This document shows, piece after piece, positions 37,151-47,429 of a stretch of 64,000 nt of DNA. The notes under the pieces were generated by a model, which was not told where the DNA came from, searched no databases, and was given only the letters and a program-made list of their open reading frames with translations. The stretch comes from Epiperipatus broadwayi. Taxonomy: Eukaryota > Onychophora > Udeonychophora > Euonychophora > Peripatidae. The translations under genes were made by a program, and so were the position numbers. The stretch spans positions 184,001 to 248,000 of the forward strand of contig JAQFVV010006734.1 of NCBI GenBank assembly GCA_028023455.1. The letters run 5' to 3'. Every line of letters begins with the position of its first letter. Position 1 is the first letter of the stretch.

Positions 37151-37735
37151 GAAAATACATTATTATATAATGTAATTTTATTTTTGTAGAAAATAAAGAT
37201 TTCTTAAACAAATGTTTTTGTATATGAATCTTGAATTAAAAATGAAATACAAAACATTCTGATTTCTTTAAAGAGTTACTAGAAATATAATTGGTAGCTA
37301 TTTATTATTATATGCCATTTTAATTGCAATTACATGTTAATATTAAAATTATATATCAAAAATATCAAAATTCACATTTTATGAATAAATTAAAAATTAA
37401 CTTAAAAATGTTTAAATGATTTAAGATATTGATCATATTTTTTCAGTTATATTATTTTATATGGTATGTCAGCTTTATAGAATATATAATACTTTATCTT
37501 TAATATCATGTTAACTAAAATTATTGTAAAAATTTGTGTCTTCAACCAAATGTATAAATATTAAATATGATACAAGCAGTAAAGAAACAGGCTAAATTAT
37601 TTATTTTGACACTTTGATTAAAATTTATGTATTCTATAACTACTGAGACTTGAGATAACAGTGCTTATATGGCAGCTAAAAATAAATGTCTTCTTGAATA
37701 ATATAATTGTTGTTATACAGATATCTACACACACA
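37151..37735. other. AT-rich stretch, nothing recognised
   Basis: There is no motif, repeat end or reading frame of interest. Confidence 0.45.
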
Positions 37736-37739
37736 CATA

Positions 37740-38106
37740 TATATATATAAACATTAAAAGAATAAAGTTAAACTAGTCAATAAATACTCAAAATTACCTC
37801 AAATTCACAACTCAACCAGACTAGCCAAAAAAATAAACTCTAAAACACTACCAATAGTTCCATTGCTACAAGCATACTTCTCAAGTGTAAAGAACTACAA
37901 AATAACATATTTAAACTAAGTATTACCCACAATTCCATTTACTTCCCATATACCCTTAATATTAAAAGAACTTTTAAATAAGTTAATTACTTCAGAATCA
38001 TAAATTTTTAATAATAAAGATTCTTTAATTCTTCTTTTTATTTCATTTCTCTCAAAGAAGATAACTTAGCTTCATCAAAATTAATAGTGTGTCCTGTGTC
38101 AGCTAA
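37740..38106 (-). mobile_element. PLE-B tail, inverted, upstream of the forward copy
   Basis: The minus strand carries DTGHTINFDEAK-type endonuclease sequence with frameshifts, followed by the PLE-B 3' region. Its orientation is opposite to the PLE-B body that starts just to the right. Penelope-like elements often have a partial inverted copy before the main copy. The hammerhead-like motif is at 37849-37885 (minus), with TTGAGAA, a 4-bp stem II (one mismatch) and GGAAC...GGTA. Confidence 0.7.
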
Positions 38107-38239
38107 GATGTTATAAATATTAAGACTCACAAAGATGGTTTTCCTTTAAGATTCATTTTCAATTTTACAGGTATTGTTGTAGAGGTAGTGTTGTAAAAAG
38201 TATTTCTATGTTCTTGAATAATTTTCTAAAACAATTTGT

Positions 38240-39175
38240 TGATTTTGGTAATTACACAATTTCTTTTTCTTTTGAGACTTTTGATAAGATTAATAATTTT
38301 AAAATGAAAAGTAATTGAGTATTTGGTAGTTTGTGTATTGAGAATATTTATCAATGTGTTAATAGATTAAGAAGTATTAATGTTCTTATGTCTGTGTTGG
38401 TTAAATATGGATCTTTGTCAAAAAATAAAATTAAAGTTTTAAAGATTTGCTTTTATTATTAGAGAATTCGATGTATTTTACATACAATGATAATTTTTAT
38501 AAGATTAAAGAATTGTGGATAATAAGTTATATTATTTCTCTTTTGTTTAGTTTATATTAATTATTTGAAAGAAAAAAATTATTATTAAAAAGAATTGTTT
38601 ATATTTAAAGTTATTTATTAGAGATGTGGATGATTGTTTGTTTGTAGTTGAGCATGATTGAAAGAGTTCATAAACAAATTTAATTGATTTCATCCTTCTA
38701 TAAAATATGTGGTAGAGGGAGGAAGGTTAGATTTTGTTAAATTAAAATTTTTACATCTATTGGTGATTAGAAATGTAAAGAATAATTGTTTTGCTTATAG
38801 TCATTATGTTAAAAGTAAAGAGTTAAGGTCTATAATTAAACATGATAGCTATCAATCTGTATCTCATAAAGTAGTTGCTTTAAGAAATTAGAGTTATAGA
38901 AATAAGATATTAAATAATTCTAGTGGTATAGCTTTGTTTCAAAAAGGTCAATTTTATAACGATTATTTGAGTGTTGGCTACTCTGATAAATTTGTTAAAA
39001 GTATTTTACTTAATAGTAAGATTTGTAAGGATGTAAAGAATAAAGAAAAATATGATTCTATTTCTTTGACATTTAAATTGTCTTCTTATAAAATTGTATG
39101 TAAAAATAGTCATTTGTTTGGAAATAAGAAAATTGCTTGCAAAAGGGATATTACTTTGAATAATTTTATTAAATA
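38240..39175 (+). pseudogene. PLE-B reverse transcriptase remnant
   Basis: The early part reads FGSLCIENIYQCVNRLRSI, the motif A region where the usual S-L-D-I-E-N-M-Y has Cys for the catalytic Asp. At about 38620-38655 it reads RDVDDCLFVVE, motif C, with the Y of YVDD changed to D but both catalytic Asp kept. The following region (38709-38891 and 38934-39176) has VIRNVKNN, SYQSVSHK and KIACKRDITLN, typical of the PLE thumb and linker. Stops separate the pieces. Confidence 0.7.
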
Positions 39176-39184
39176 ATACAAAGG

Positions 39185-39520
39185 AAATTTTTGATAGAAA
39201 GACTATTTATTCCTGGAGTAGTGTATATGATATTATCCCTTGTTTTTGTAAGAAGGTATATATAGATCAGAGTAGTTTGAGCTTAAATGAAAGAATAAAG
39301 GTACATAAAAGTAAAGTTAGAAATAAATATCCATGAAAAAGATACAGGTCACACTATTAATTTTGATGGAGCTAAGATTGTCTTCTTTGAGAGAAATGAA
39401 ATAAAAAGAAGAATTAAAGAATCTTCATTATTAAAAAATTATAATTTGAAGCAATTAACTTATTTAAAAGTTCTTTTAATATTAAGGATGTATGGGAAGT
39501 GGAATTGTGGGTAATGTTTA
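39185..39520 (+). pseudogene. PLE-B GIY-YIG endonuclease remnant
   Basis: It reads VYDIIPCFCKKVYIDQSS then LNERIKVHKSKVRNKY: the two half-motifs of a GIY-YIG nuclease, with the catalytic Gly of YIGQ changed to Asp and a C-x-C pair in the PLE position. The rest (DTGHTINFDGAK-like, LLLKNY-like) is frameshifted relative to the better copy at 27.3 kb. Confidence 0.65.
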
Positions 39521-39554
39521 GTTTAAATATGTTGTTCTTTTGTAGTTCTTTACA

Positions 39555-39592
39555 CTTGAGAAGTCTGATTATAGCAGTGAAATCATTCATAG
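39555..39592 (+). ncRNA. PLE-B hammerhead-like motif
   Basis: CTTGAGAAG is followed by a stem II remnant (CTGA...AGCAG) and GAAAT...ATAG. It is homologous to the 27.6-kb motif, where the fold is clearer. It is degenerate. Confidence 0.4.
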
Positions 39593-39664
39593 TGTTTTAG
39601 AGTTTATTTTCTTGGCTAGTCTAGAGTTGTAAATTTGGCGTAATTTTGATTATATATACTGCAT

Positions 39665-40147
39665 AAATTAGTCCACATTAAACTCAAATATTATTACACT
39701 GATCTTCATTCCTTTACAACATATATATGAATGAAATAGCAATCCAAAAAATATTCATGAAGTCTTCATTATAAATAATAATGCTCAACTAAAAGAAAGC
39801 TGCTTCTATTTTAAATGAAATATTGGTAGATTTTATCTAATAATTTAAAGTATTTTTATACTGTATTATATAGTGTGTGAATGTCTATTTTTAATCAAAA
39901 AGTGACTTTAAAAGTTTTTCTTTTAGTATAAAAATAAAAGTTTTCTTATAGTTTAATTCACATCTTTCTTATTATAAAAACTAGGCTTTCTTCTAAGGTA
40001 AATATTAGATAGTACATGGTGTTATTTAACATGATTCCATTTTTTTTTCTAATCTTAAGATAGATCAATTATATTAGAGTAATAAGGAAATGATATCTGC
40101 TTTTAAGATCACTTAAGTTGTTCATTAGAATAGAGATAATCCAATAA
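39665..40147. other. AT-rich stretch, nothing recognised
   Basis: I see no repeat end or coding signal. Confidence 0.4.
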
Positions 40148-40442
40148 TGAATAATATTTTTGTAGTGTAATTTTCACTAAACTACTCTCATGCAAGGTAA
40201 GGACTGGTTTCTATCCACTTTTAACACCTTGTGGAGGAGGGATGTAATCATAAACAAATGACCACTAGTTTCTATCCATTTTTAACACCTTGGGTAGAAA
40301 TGTAATCATAAACAAATGACTACATGTCTTTGATCATTTGTTTATAATTACATCCCTCCACAAAGTGTTAAAAATGAATAGAAACTAGTCCTTATCTTGT
40401 GTGAATGGTGTAGTGAAAATTGCACTACAGAAATATTATTCA
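40148..40442. mobile_element. 295-bp inverted-repeat element (MITE) with internal duplication
   Basis: About 68 bp at each end are inverted copies with roughly 85-90% identity by eye (left begins TGAATAATATTTTTGTAGTG). Next to the left arm a 59-bp unit, containing TCTATCC, TTTTAACACCTTG and TGTAATCATAAACAAATGAC, is duplicated in tandem. The right arm holds one inverted copy of it, so the arms can fold along most of the length. It is non-coding, and no TSD was identified. Confidence 0.75.
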
Positions 40443-41290
40443 CTTAAGTTGTTTCCTCAATCTAGGCTTTTATTTTCAATAGGTTTTGATAATAAACAGT
40501 TGCAAATGAGATAAAATGTCTGAGAAAAACTGCCCTGCTTTGTTCATTACCATGTTTTATATATCTCCTTTTTTATTGAATTTCTCTTACTGATAAACTA
40601 TTGGAAAAATCATATTACTTAAGCTATTACTTCCAATATATTTTTACAATTACATTTTATTTTTAAAAAAACAAAAAAAACAGATTTGATATCTGCTAAT
40701 CGATAAATACACTTCCCAAATACAGCTTTGCTTGAGATGAGGGAAACCAGTTCCATAAAACTCTTCATAAATTAAGAATCATATAAAAATGATTTTCTAT
40801 AACAAAAAAATAACTTACTATCAGATTTAAACTATGTCAAACTTTGAATACCGGATGAAAATAAACAAAGTTTTTTTTTTTTTTAAAAAAGATAATTAAT
40901 GAATAAACATTTTATTAAGCCTATAATTGATTTTTTTTCAAAAGACTATTTTTTGAGTAAATAGTGTATAATAGATGCATTAAAATTGCTATAATTTTAA
41001 AATATTAAACATTTTATGATTACCATTGTAAAATCAATATTGATTAGACTGATATTCCATTTAATCATGATTCATTAAATTAAACATAAACAAAAAAGAA
41101 ATTCAGCTTAATATAATGCTTTTATTTTTGCTGTATTTTGTTGTTATCAACAGTTTTTTTTTTTTTAGAGAAATTTTGTTTTATTATAAAAATGTAATCT
41201 AATCAAATAAAAATTAGATTAATAAATGCAATGTAAACTACTGTTTCTATTTATTTTTGGTCAATTCATTTATATCACATGATCAATGTT
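40443..41290. other. AT-rich stretch, nothing recognised
   Basis: There are homopolymer blocks, including a T-run/A-run near 40869, but no gene signal. Confidence 0.4.
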
Positions 41291-41521
41291 TATTTTTAAT
41301 TATTTTCTGAATAAAACGTTTTCTTTGCTGAGATTATTTATATTTGCAATGAAAGACTTTTGTGCTTTGAATGTATAAGAATTTTTGCTATATAATAAAA
41401 GAATTGTAATTTTTTTTTCTTGATGTGAATCCTGTTATTTTATCTTGTGATGAAGTATTGCTTTAAAAAGACAGATATTTAAATGATATAAGTGAATAAA
41501 TCCTTTTTTTGTTGAGATTAT
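41290..41521 (+). repeat. Dispersed repeat R2, copy 1
   Basis: This aligns loosely with 42955-43220. Shared blocks are 'GCTGA.AT.ATTTATATTT', 'GATGAAAGAC', 'TTTTATCTT' and 'AAAAAGACAGATA'. X copy B is inserted at or near its right end, where another 'TTGAGATTATTTAT' block occurs. Confidence 0.4.
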
Positions 41522-41745
41522 TTATGAAAAAACAAGCCAGAAACTAGTCTGGGGATATTAGATGAGTAGGCACTAGATGGGGATTTTATGCACAAGCCTT
41601 CTGGCATCCATTGATTACTCTAGCTTGCTGTGTATGGGAATACGTATAGTGAGTTTTGCCTGTTTTAACAACAGTTATACACAAGCATAAGAGGTGGTGG
41701 TCATGTGATGTTTATTGGCTTAATATTGTTGTTTCATAAAAGCAT
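41522..41745 (+). mobile_element. Family X copy B (ribozyme strand +)
   Basis: This begins with the hammerhead region (41522-41560) and continues through GGGATTTTATGCACAAGCC, CATCCATTGATTA and the GTGATGTTTATTGG flank of the family. GAAA is at 41540-41543, the short stem III CTA and the cleavage triplet GTC at 41547-41549, and the stem I 3' strand TGGGGAT follows. The first core segment is damaged (TTTATGA for CTGATGA) and stem II is one base short, so the copy is probably inactive. Confidence 0.75.
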
Positions 41746-41787
41746 TTGAAGCCTTAAATGCTTTTATTAAACAACAATATTCATGCA
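41724..41787. repeat. Hairpin beside X copy B
   Basis: ATTGTTGTTT...AAAAGCATTT is mirrored by AAATGCTTTT...AAACAACAAT with an 8-bp centre. The arms are about 23 bp with one mismatch. Confidence 0.7.
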
Positions 41788-41958
41788 ATTTCCAATTGTT
41801 TTATAATAAGTCTAGATTTTTAAAATCTTGATATTATCCAAGAATGGCAAATTAACTGTGAGATTACTTTGTACTTTTTAATCGACTATTCACACCCAAG
41901 CATTATAATTCAACTATAAATTATTTCCTTCTTTTCTGAGCTAATGTAATAAACAATT

Positions 41959-42083
41959 GTTAATGAACACATATGCAGAAAAGGTAGATTTAAACAAATA
42001 TATTCAGTTTTATTACATGCTAGGTAGTTAATAAAGCTGAATATTTTTTAATCTACATTTTCTGCATTTATGCGTATTAATAA
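41959..42083. repeat. Inverted-repeat element, about 125 bp
   Basis: The left arm (ATATGCAGAAAAGGTAGATTT...ATTCAG) and right arm (CTGAATATT...AATCTACATTTTCTGCAT) are imperfect reverse complements of about 45 bp. It is non-coding. Confidence 0.6.
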
Positions 42084-42690
42084 AAGCATTATTTTTTTTA
42101 AAATCTTTTTTACATCTTAGTTTTTTACTTTTTATATTTTCATATTATTTTAAATAATGATTAAAACTATAAAAAAAAATCTGACAAAAAATATAATTTA
42201 ATAATAAGAAGTGAAAATAAAAATACATCCTCTAGCAAACAAATTCTAAATTTAAATATCATGTGATCATCTACTATATAAGCATAATTATATATTGGTT
42301 TTTAATTAATTAAGGAAATCAATATTACCACAACTTTATTCTACAATGTAATGTTTCTGTCAGATATATATTTTAATTAATTTAATTAATTAAGTATGAG
42401 TTAAAACAATATTATATTAACAAAAATTTATTATACAAATGTAATATTTCCATTGGCTTAGTTGTTACCAAGATTTATCTGGAAGTGGATGGATGTGTTT
42501 TGAGTTCTAAAAGGGGATTTTTTCCATTGTTAATTCAAAAATGTGAACATACTGACAGAAACACAGACAAGCTAATGTAAAAGTAGTCAAAAAAATTAGA
42601 TACACATATTATATTTTAGATATATAGTGCACACTTTCAATTTATTGTTAATATATTTTATCAGTAGTTGCATTTAAAATATATATTTAA
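42084..42690. other. AT-rich stretch, nothing recognised
   Basis: There are only A/T-rich low-complexity segments. Confidence 0.4.
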
Positions 42691-42868
42691 TTATGCATTG
42701 AATAAAATAATTTTTTTTCCTACATTATTTACATCTGTAATGAAAGCTTTCTTTGCCTAGGAATGACAAAAATTCAATTACAATTTGCATTCAAGGATAA
42801 TCAACAAAATTGGATATATTTATTAACTTATTTTTAGTGTACTTTATTATTACACGATTCAAAGTTTA

Positions 42869-42950
42869 GTCAAGCGTTGGTGGCCTAGTGGTTAGCATAG
42901 CTGCCTTCCTAGCAGCTGGTTGGTCTATGCAATTGACATATATATATATA
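42869..42950 (+). mobile_element. tRNA-derived SINE, copy 1 (internally deleted)
   Basis: CAAGCGTTGGTGGCCTAGTGG starts a tRNA-like head with a good A box. The B box is missing, and the sequence jumps to a family ending in GACATAT followed by a TA run. It is bordered by AAAGTTTA at 42861-42868 and 42951-42958, an 8-bp possible TSD. It shares GCGTTG and the TGACATAT end with the other two copies. Confidence 0.6.
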
Positions 42951-42954
42951 AAAG

Positions 42955-43220
42955 TTTATTTATTATGCATTACATAAAAATTGTGTTTTTCATTTTTTTT
43001 TTTTTGCTGATATCATTTATATTTATGATGAAAGACTGCATTATGAGATATTAAATAAAAATTAGATAAGAAAAACATATTTTTGCTTACTTTGTTAGTA
43101 TATATCATTAGTTTGATTTTAATTATGTAATAATTAAAAAAAAAATTTCTTAGTGAAAATCTCACCATTTTATCTTAAAAAGAAGATACTGTTTAAAAAA
43201 TAGACAGATACCTTTTAGAT
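42955..43220 (+). repeat. Dispersed repeat R2, copy 2
   Basis: This is the diverged homologue of 41290-41521, with the same order of blocks ('TTTATGATGAAAGACTGC' and 'AAAATAGACAGATAC'). A fragment of the same repeat is likely at 42700-42760. Confidence 0.4.
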
Positions 43221-43730
43221 ATCACTGTAGTGGGTAGTTGCTTATTTATTAAAGAAGAGAGTATCCTATTCATTTGAACCATAAATCTCATTATAATTAT
43301 CAATTATTTATTTAAATTTTGACTGAACAGAATCTTATTGATTCCCTTACTTTGCCATATTTTATATAATTTTTTTCCATTATAATGATATATTTTATCT
43401 TATATATACATAATAAAAATATTGTTTTAACAAAGATGAGAAACTTTAATGAAGTGAATCTATATAAGTTATTTAAAATTAGCTTAAAGTATCACAAAGT
43501 TATCAATGATGAGAGAGCCTATTGGGATAGTACACATGATAGATGGATGATACTAGAAAATAAATTAAAGATAATAAAAGAGTTTGAATCAGAAAATCTT
43601 CATATAACAGATTTTAATATCTAATAAAATTTCTACATTTTGAATTATATTTTGTTTTTCAAACTGACTATTAATATTTTATCAATTATCTTTAATTCCT
43701 TGGTTATAATGCGTTTTTCAATTATAATAT
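43221..43730. other. No gene recognised; one 79-codon open frame
   Basis: The frame 43385-43624 (+) is less biased than its surroundings (it contains NDERAYWDSTHDRWMILENK), but I recognise no family and see no paralogue in the window. Confidence 0.3.
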
Positions 43731-43734
43731 AAAC

Positions 43735-45370
43735 CATGTATGTCCAAACCTTTTAGAACCTAAGAGCTACTTTTTATTTTTCAAATAAATGGCAATTAAC
43801 TAAATGGGGAGAAAAGCAAAATGAATCAATTTATAAATGACATAAACAAATATAGTTAAAATTTTAAATAAATTTATTTAATGTGATGTTTGCCAATGAA
43901 TATTATTAGCTATTTTTTGAGTAATTTGGTTCATAATTAGAAAGAGCCAAGTATAAACAGTCATTAAGATGATTTTCAATCATATGAGTATAATATTTAG
44001 TTATTTTGCATAGTTCATATGATAAAATGACAATTCTTGTCTTGCGTTGTTAGCCGAGAGGTATCGCAGCCGTCATGCAAGCAAGTAGTTGGTTGCAGAT
44101 GGGTATGGGTTCGCGTCCTGGCAGATGCTATGACATATGGAAAAAAAAATGACAATTCACATAAATATGTGGCCACAAAACATGAATGAAATCTAAGATA
44201 TGCATCTTTCAATAGCGAATAATTCTCAATCGTAATATACTTCCATATATCAAATTGATCATGCAATTTCAATCTAATGTTATTTTATAATTCAATTAAT
44301 TGTATTTCCAAGCTACCTATGTCCTTAGTAAATACTTGTGCGATTAGTAAAGTTTGATTTTCTATATTTATTTTAGAGAATGGTGACATGAAAAATGAAG
44401 TGATTGGGCAAAGTTTTTCAAAGTCTTGAAATCTTTGTTGAAATTGCAGAAGAATGTTTTACAAAATATTTCCAAAGTCTTGGTAATCACATATTTCTTT
44501 ATTTGACTCAATTTCTTATCTTCAATTTATAAATTGTTTCAAATCTTATTTATTAATTTGAGAAATCCACATTTCCAGTTTCATTTTAAATGTATTGATG
44601 GAGGTAATCATGTCAGTTATTGTTTTATTTTGTCCTTGCAAATCTACATTTAATTCATTAAATTAGTTGTAAAATCCATTAAAAAATGCTAGCTTTTGCA
44701 GCCACACTTTGTTGTGAGATAAAACAAAACAAAAACCTTTTCTTTTGTGCAGAAAATCTTTTATATGTGGCAACAGCTTGCTGAATCTTTCTAAAACATT
44801 ACCTTTTCTCAATTATCTGACTGAATTATGGAGAACTAAGTCACCATAATCTGCATTAATGCTATCTAAAAATGACTGAAACAATCTTTGCAGTGCTTTC
44901 ACCAAATTGAATTGATTATTTTAATAGTTGTATTTATAACATTATCAAGGTTCAACATTTTACTATTATTGTTGATAAATTATGCAGTGGTATGAAATAA
45001 AATTAGGAAAATAAATAGCTCTCTTACAAAGTAGTAAAAATGCAGCTTCTAAAAAGAAAGATTTTCAGATAATAAGAAAGCTTTAAAAACATTGTAGATG
45101 TCCTCTCCTCTGATTCACTCTTTTAAAGATAGAATTTTGAGAAATTCTCCTTTTACAGTCAATAGGGAAATACTAAACATACAAATAGACCAAGCTGGGA
45201 CATATTGTAACTGTCAGATTTTCTTATAGATTTCAGAGGAAAATCTCAATCAAAACTTGAATGTACAGTAGTAAAATGTCTGTTTAGATTACTTCTTCAG
45301 TAAAGTTATCCTTAATAATGGTCAAACATAAATTTGTCCATAATGTTGTTTTCAATAATTAATAATAGTT
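43735..45370 (-). pseudogene. hAT transposase pseudogene (ZBED5/GTF2IRD2-like type)
   Basis: Minus-strand motifs in order are: a BED-finger end, NLNRHFTTVHSSF, near 45300; IRGEDIYNVFKAFLLSENL near 45100; NLDNVINTTIKIINSI near 44930; FLDSINADYGDLVLHNSVR near 44850; LERFSKLLPHIKDFLHKRK near 44770; and the C-terminal dimerisation region RFHSCFVATYLCE near 44170. These match the transposase class from which ZBED5-like genes were domesticated. Stops and frameshifts are frequent, and the segment between the BED finger and IRGED is shortened. The left edge (43735) reads TGTCCAAACCTTTTAGAACC, like a hAT terminal repeat. The opposite terminal repeat is not identified and PLE-A sequence begins near 45400. 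Confidence 0.8.
44037..44145 (+). mobile_element. tRNA-derived SINE, copy 2, inside the hAT pseudogene
   Basis: The tRNA-like head GCGTTGTTAGCCGAGAGG (A box) is followed by GGGTTCGCGTCCTGG (B box), then GATGCTATGACATATGG and an A run. An exact 13-bp TSD, AAAATGACAATTC, lies at 44024-44036 and 44146-44158. Insertion split the hAT codons just after its C-terminal TYLCE motif, so the SINE is younger than the hAT. Confidence 0.85.
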
Positions 45371-45420
45371 AAACAGGATTGAAATAAAACAACTATAAAA
45401 AAATAAATATTTTCTTTATT

Positions 45421-45465
45421 GAACCAGTTTTCATCCTATATTAGGGACTTTTCAAAATACACTTT
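45421..45465 (-). ncRNA. PLE-A hammerhead-like motif (inverted copy)
   Basis: On minus, TTTTGAAAAG is followed by CCCTA-loop-TAGG (stem II), then GAAAACTGGTTC. The order (core, stem II, GAAA, short stem III) is that of Penelope hammerheads. The first core C is T, and G8 is A, so catalysis is unlikely. Confidence 0.45.
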
Positions 45466-45870
45466 TCTAATATACTCACATGACCCTTATATCTATCAAT
45501 ACTCTCTCTAACGTTCATTTTATATAATTTTACATAATCACATAACCTATTTACATATATGTATACTCCCCCCCCCCCAATTTTTTATTATTTTATATAC
45601 ATATTGTTTTTATACAATAAATAAAATTACATTAAATACAATTCAATAATTATATACATATATTATACACCATAAAATTATATACACATACTATATACAC
45701 TAAATTATATATCATTTCTCATATATTTCTACTAACCATATCTTCAAATATAACCTTATTTATCTATAATTAACAAATTATTTACATTAACTAATTATTT
45801 ACATATATCATACATATTAATTGAAAAACAACAACAACAAAAAACAAAACAAAAACAAATCAACCATATA

Positions 45871-46250
45871 TTAAATTTTCCAATTATCCTTCAATGCCCA
45901 TTTACTACTCAACTTTGCAGGTCCTTTAACTAAATTAACACATTTAATCATATTCTTTTGAATATATACTGTCTCATAATATTTCCTTCTATTATAATCT
46001 TTAATATATTTTATAACTTCCATATCTTCAATATATCTTATTTTATGACCAGTATTCAAATAATGAACACATGGTCCTGAATTCATATCCTTCCTTTCAA
46101 TAGCCCTATTATGCTCTTTTCCCCTTTCTATTGCTGTTTTCCCCATTTGTCCTATATTTATTTTACTGCAACTCCTACAAATTATTTTATATACCAATCC
46201 TATTTTACTTTCTTTATCATTCTCTCTCTTCACATTTGATATCCATTAAA
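45871..46250 (-). pseudogene. PLE-A GIY-YIG endonuclease (inverted copy)
   Basis: The open frame starting at 46233 reads GLVYKIICRSCSKINIGQMG (first half, with C-x2-C and N for Y in YIG) then ERGKEHNRAIER, SGPCVHYLNTGH and a final YYETVYIQKN, which holds the catalytic Glu region. It is open to the stop at 45871, about 120 codons, so this copy is better preserved than the forward copy at 49.5 kb. It lacks a reverse transcriptase. Confidence 0.75.
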
Positions 46251-46278
46251 AATTGAACTGCAATCAAAACTTAATAAT

Positions 46279-47425
46279 ATGATAAATATTAAAAAAGATT
46301 ATAATAAAAAAGAATGGAAAGAAAAGTGTATTATAAAAAAAAAATATATAGAAAAGGTGAATAATGAGAGGTTGATAATAACATGTGAAGACAAAGGTAA
46401 TAGGTTTGTAATTTTAAAAGAATATGAGTATAATAAGAAAATGAATGAAGACATAATAAAACAAGGATATGAAGAAATGTATAAAGATCCTGAAAATAAA
46501 ATAAAAACAAAGTATAAAGTGATATTGAATTATATGAAGGAGAAGAAATTGATTAATAGTAAAGAATATAGATGGTTATATCCAACGGCTTTTGTGCATC
46601 CATATATATTTGGAAAAATAAAAACACATAAAGAAGATATAGCTGCAAGAATAATTGTAAATTTTGACAATCATATTCTTAAGAATTTATGTACAATAAG
46701 ATATAAAAAAAATAGTAGATGTAATTGGATATGGTATATATAGTATTAAAAATTCAGAAAAAATTGTTATGGAATTAAATAATATTAAATTAAATAGGAA
46801 TAGTTTGATTGCTTCATTAGACGTAGAAAAAATGTATCAAAGTGTTCCAAGAGATGAAAGTATAAAGTTAGTTATAAGTATGTTAGAAAAAAGTGGAAGA
46901 ATATGTAAAGAATGGATATACACTATTAAGGAAGCATTGATGATAATAAGTGATAGTTTGTATTTTAAATATAAGGATAGGTTTTGGAATATAAAATAAG
47001 GATGGGTTATGAGTTGTTCGATAAGTGGGTTAATATCATCGATGTTTATAAATAATTTGGAAGAAAAAATAGTAGGAAAATATATAAAAATTAAAAAAAT
47101 AATTAAATATTATAGATATGTGGATGATATAATTGCTGTTGGAAATAGTAGGAGTATATTAAAAATATTTAATGAATTGAATAATAATATATATAAAATT
47201 AAATTTACAATGGAGAAGGAAAAAAAAGGTTTAAAATATTTGGATATTTATTTGAATAGAAATAAGGAAAATAAAATAGAGGTGAAACAGTATATTAAAG
47301 ATGTTGAAATTAGAGGAATAATTGATCCTAGTTCGTACCAATCTTGGTCACAAAAAATGTCAGTTTTAAAGGGGTTTAAAATAAAAAATAATAGACTTAC
47401 AATAAATAAAAAGGAATCTATTAAT
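46279..47425 (+). pseudogene. PLE-A reverse transcriptase
   Basis: Three pieces in shifted frames cover it. The first (46279-46740) has ITCEDKGNRFVILKEYEYNK, the PLE finger motif (usually T.ADKGN..V), and FGKIKTHK. The second (46769-46999) has SLIASLDVEKMYQSVP, motif A with the catalytic Asp. The third (47009-47461) has MSCSISGLISSMFIN (motif B, usually MG-S) and YYRYVDDIIAV (motif C, YVDD intact), then GLKYLDIYLNR. A frameshift at about 46730 and a stop at about 46999 break it. It is related to telomerase-like RTs and would prime at a nicked target. It is one of the least decayed coding segments in the window. Confidence 0.8.
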
Positions 47426-47429
47426 TGCT

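Larger units (their letters stand above)
38195..39660 (+). mobile_element. PLE-B, decayed Penelope-like element
   Basis: This forward copy has the reverse transcriptase (about 38195-39175), GIY-YIG endonuclease (about 39185-39520) and 3' end with hammerhead-like motif. It is truncated at the 5' end and carries many stops. It pairs with the inverted tail at 37740-38106. Confidence 0.75.
45400..46250 (-). mobile_element. PLE-A inverted partial copy (endonuclease and terminal repeat)
   Basis: The minus strand carries the GIY-YIG domain and 3' terminal region of PLE-A. The same terminal sequence recurs on the plus strand at 49801-49984, 50449-50587 and 52687-52835, once the insertions are removed. 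This inverted copy abuts the forward PLE-A near 46250, the arrangement of inverted partial terminal repeats seen in Penelope-like elements. An 11-base C run lies at 45568-45578. Confidence 0.8.
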
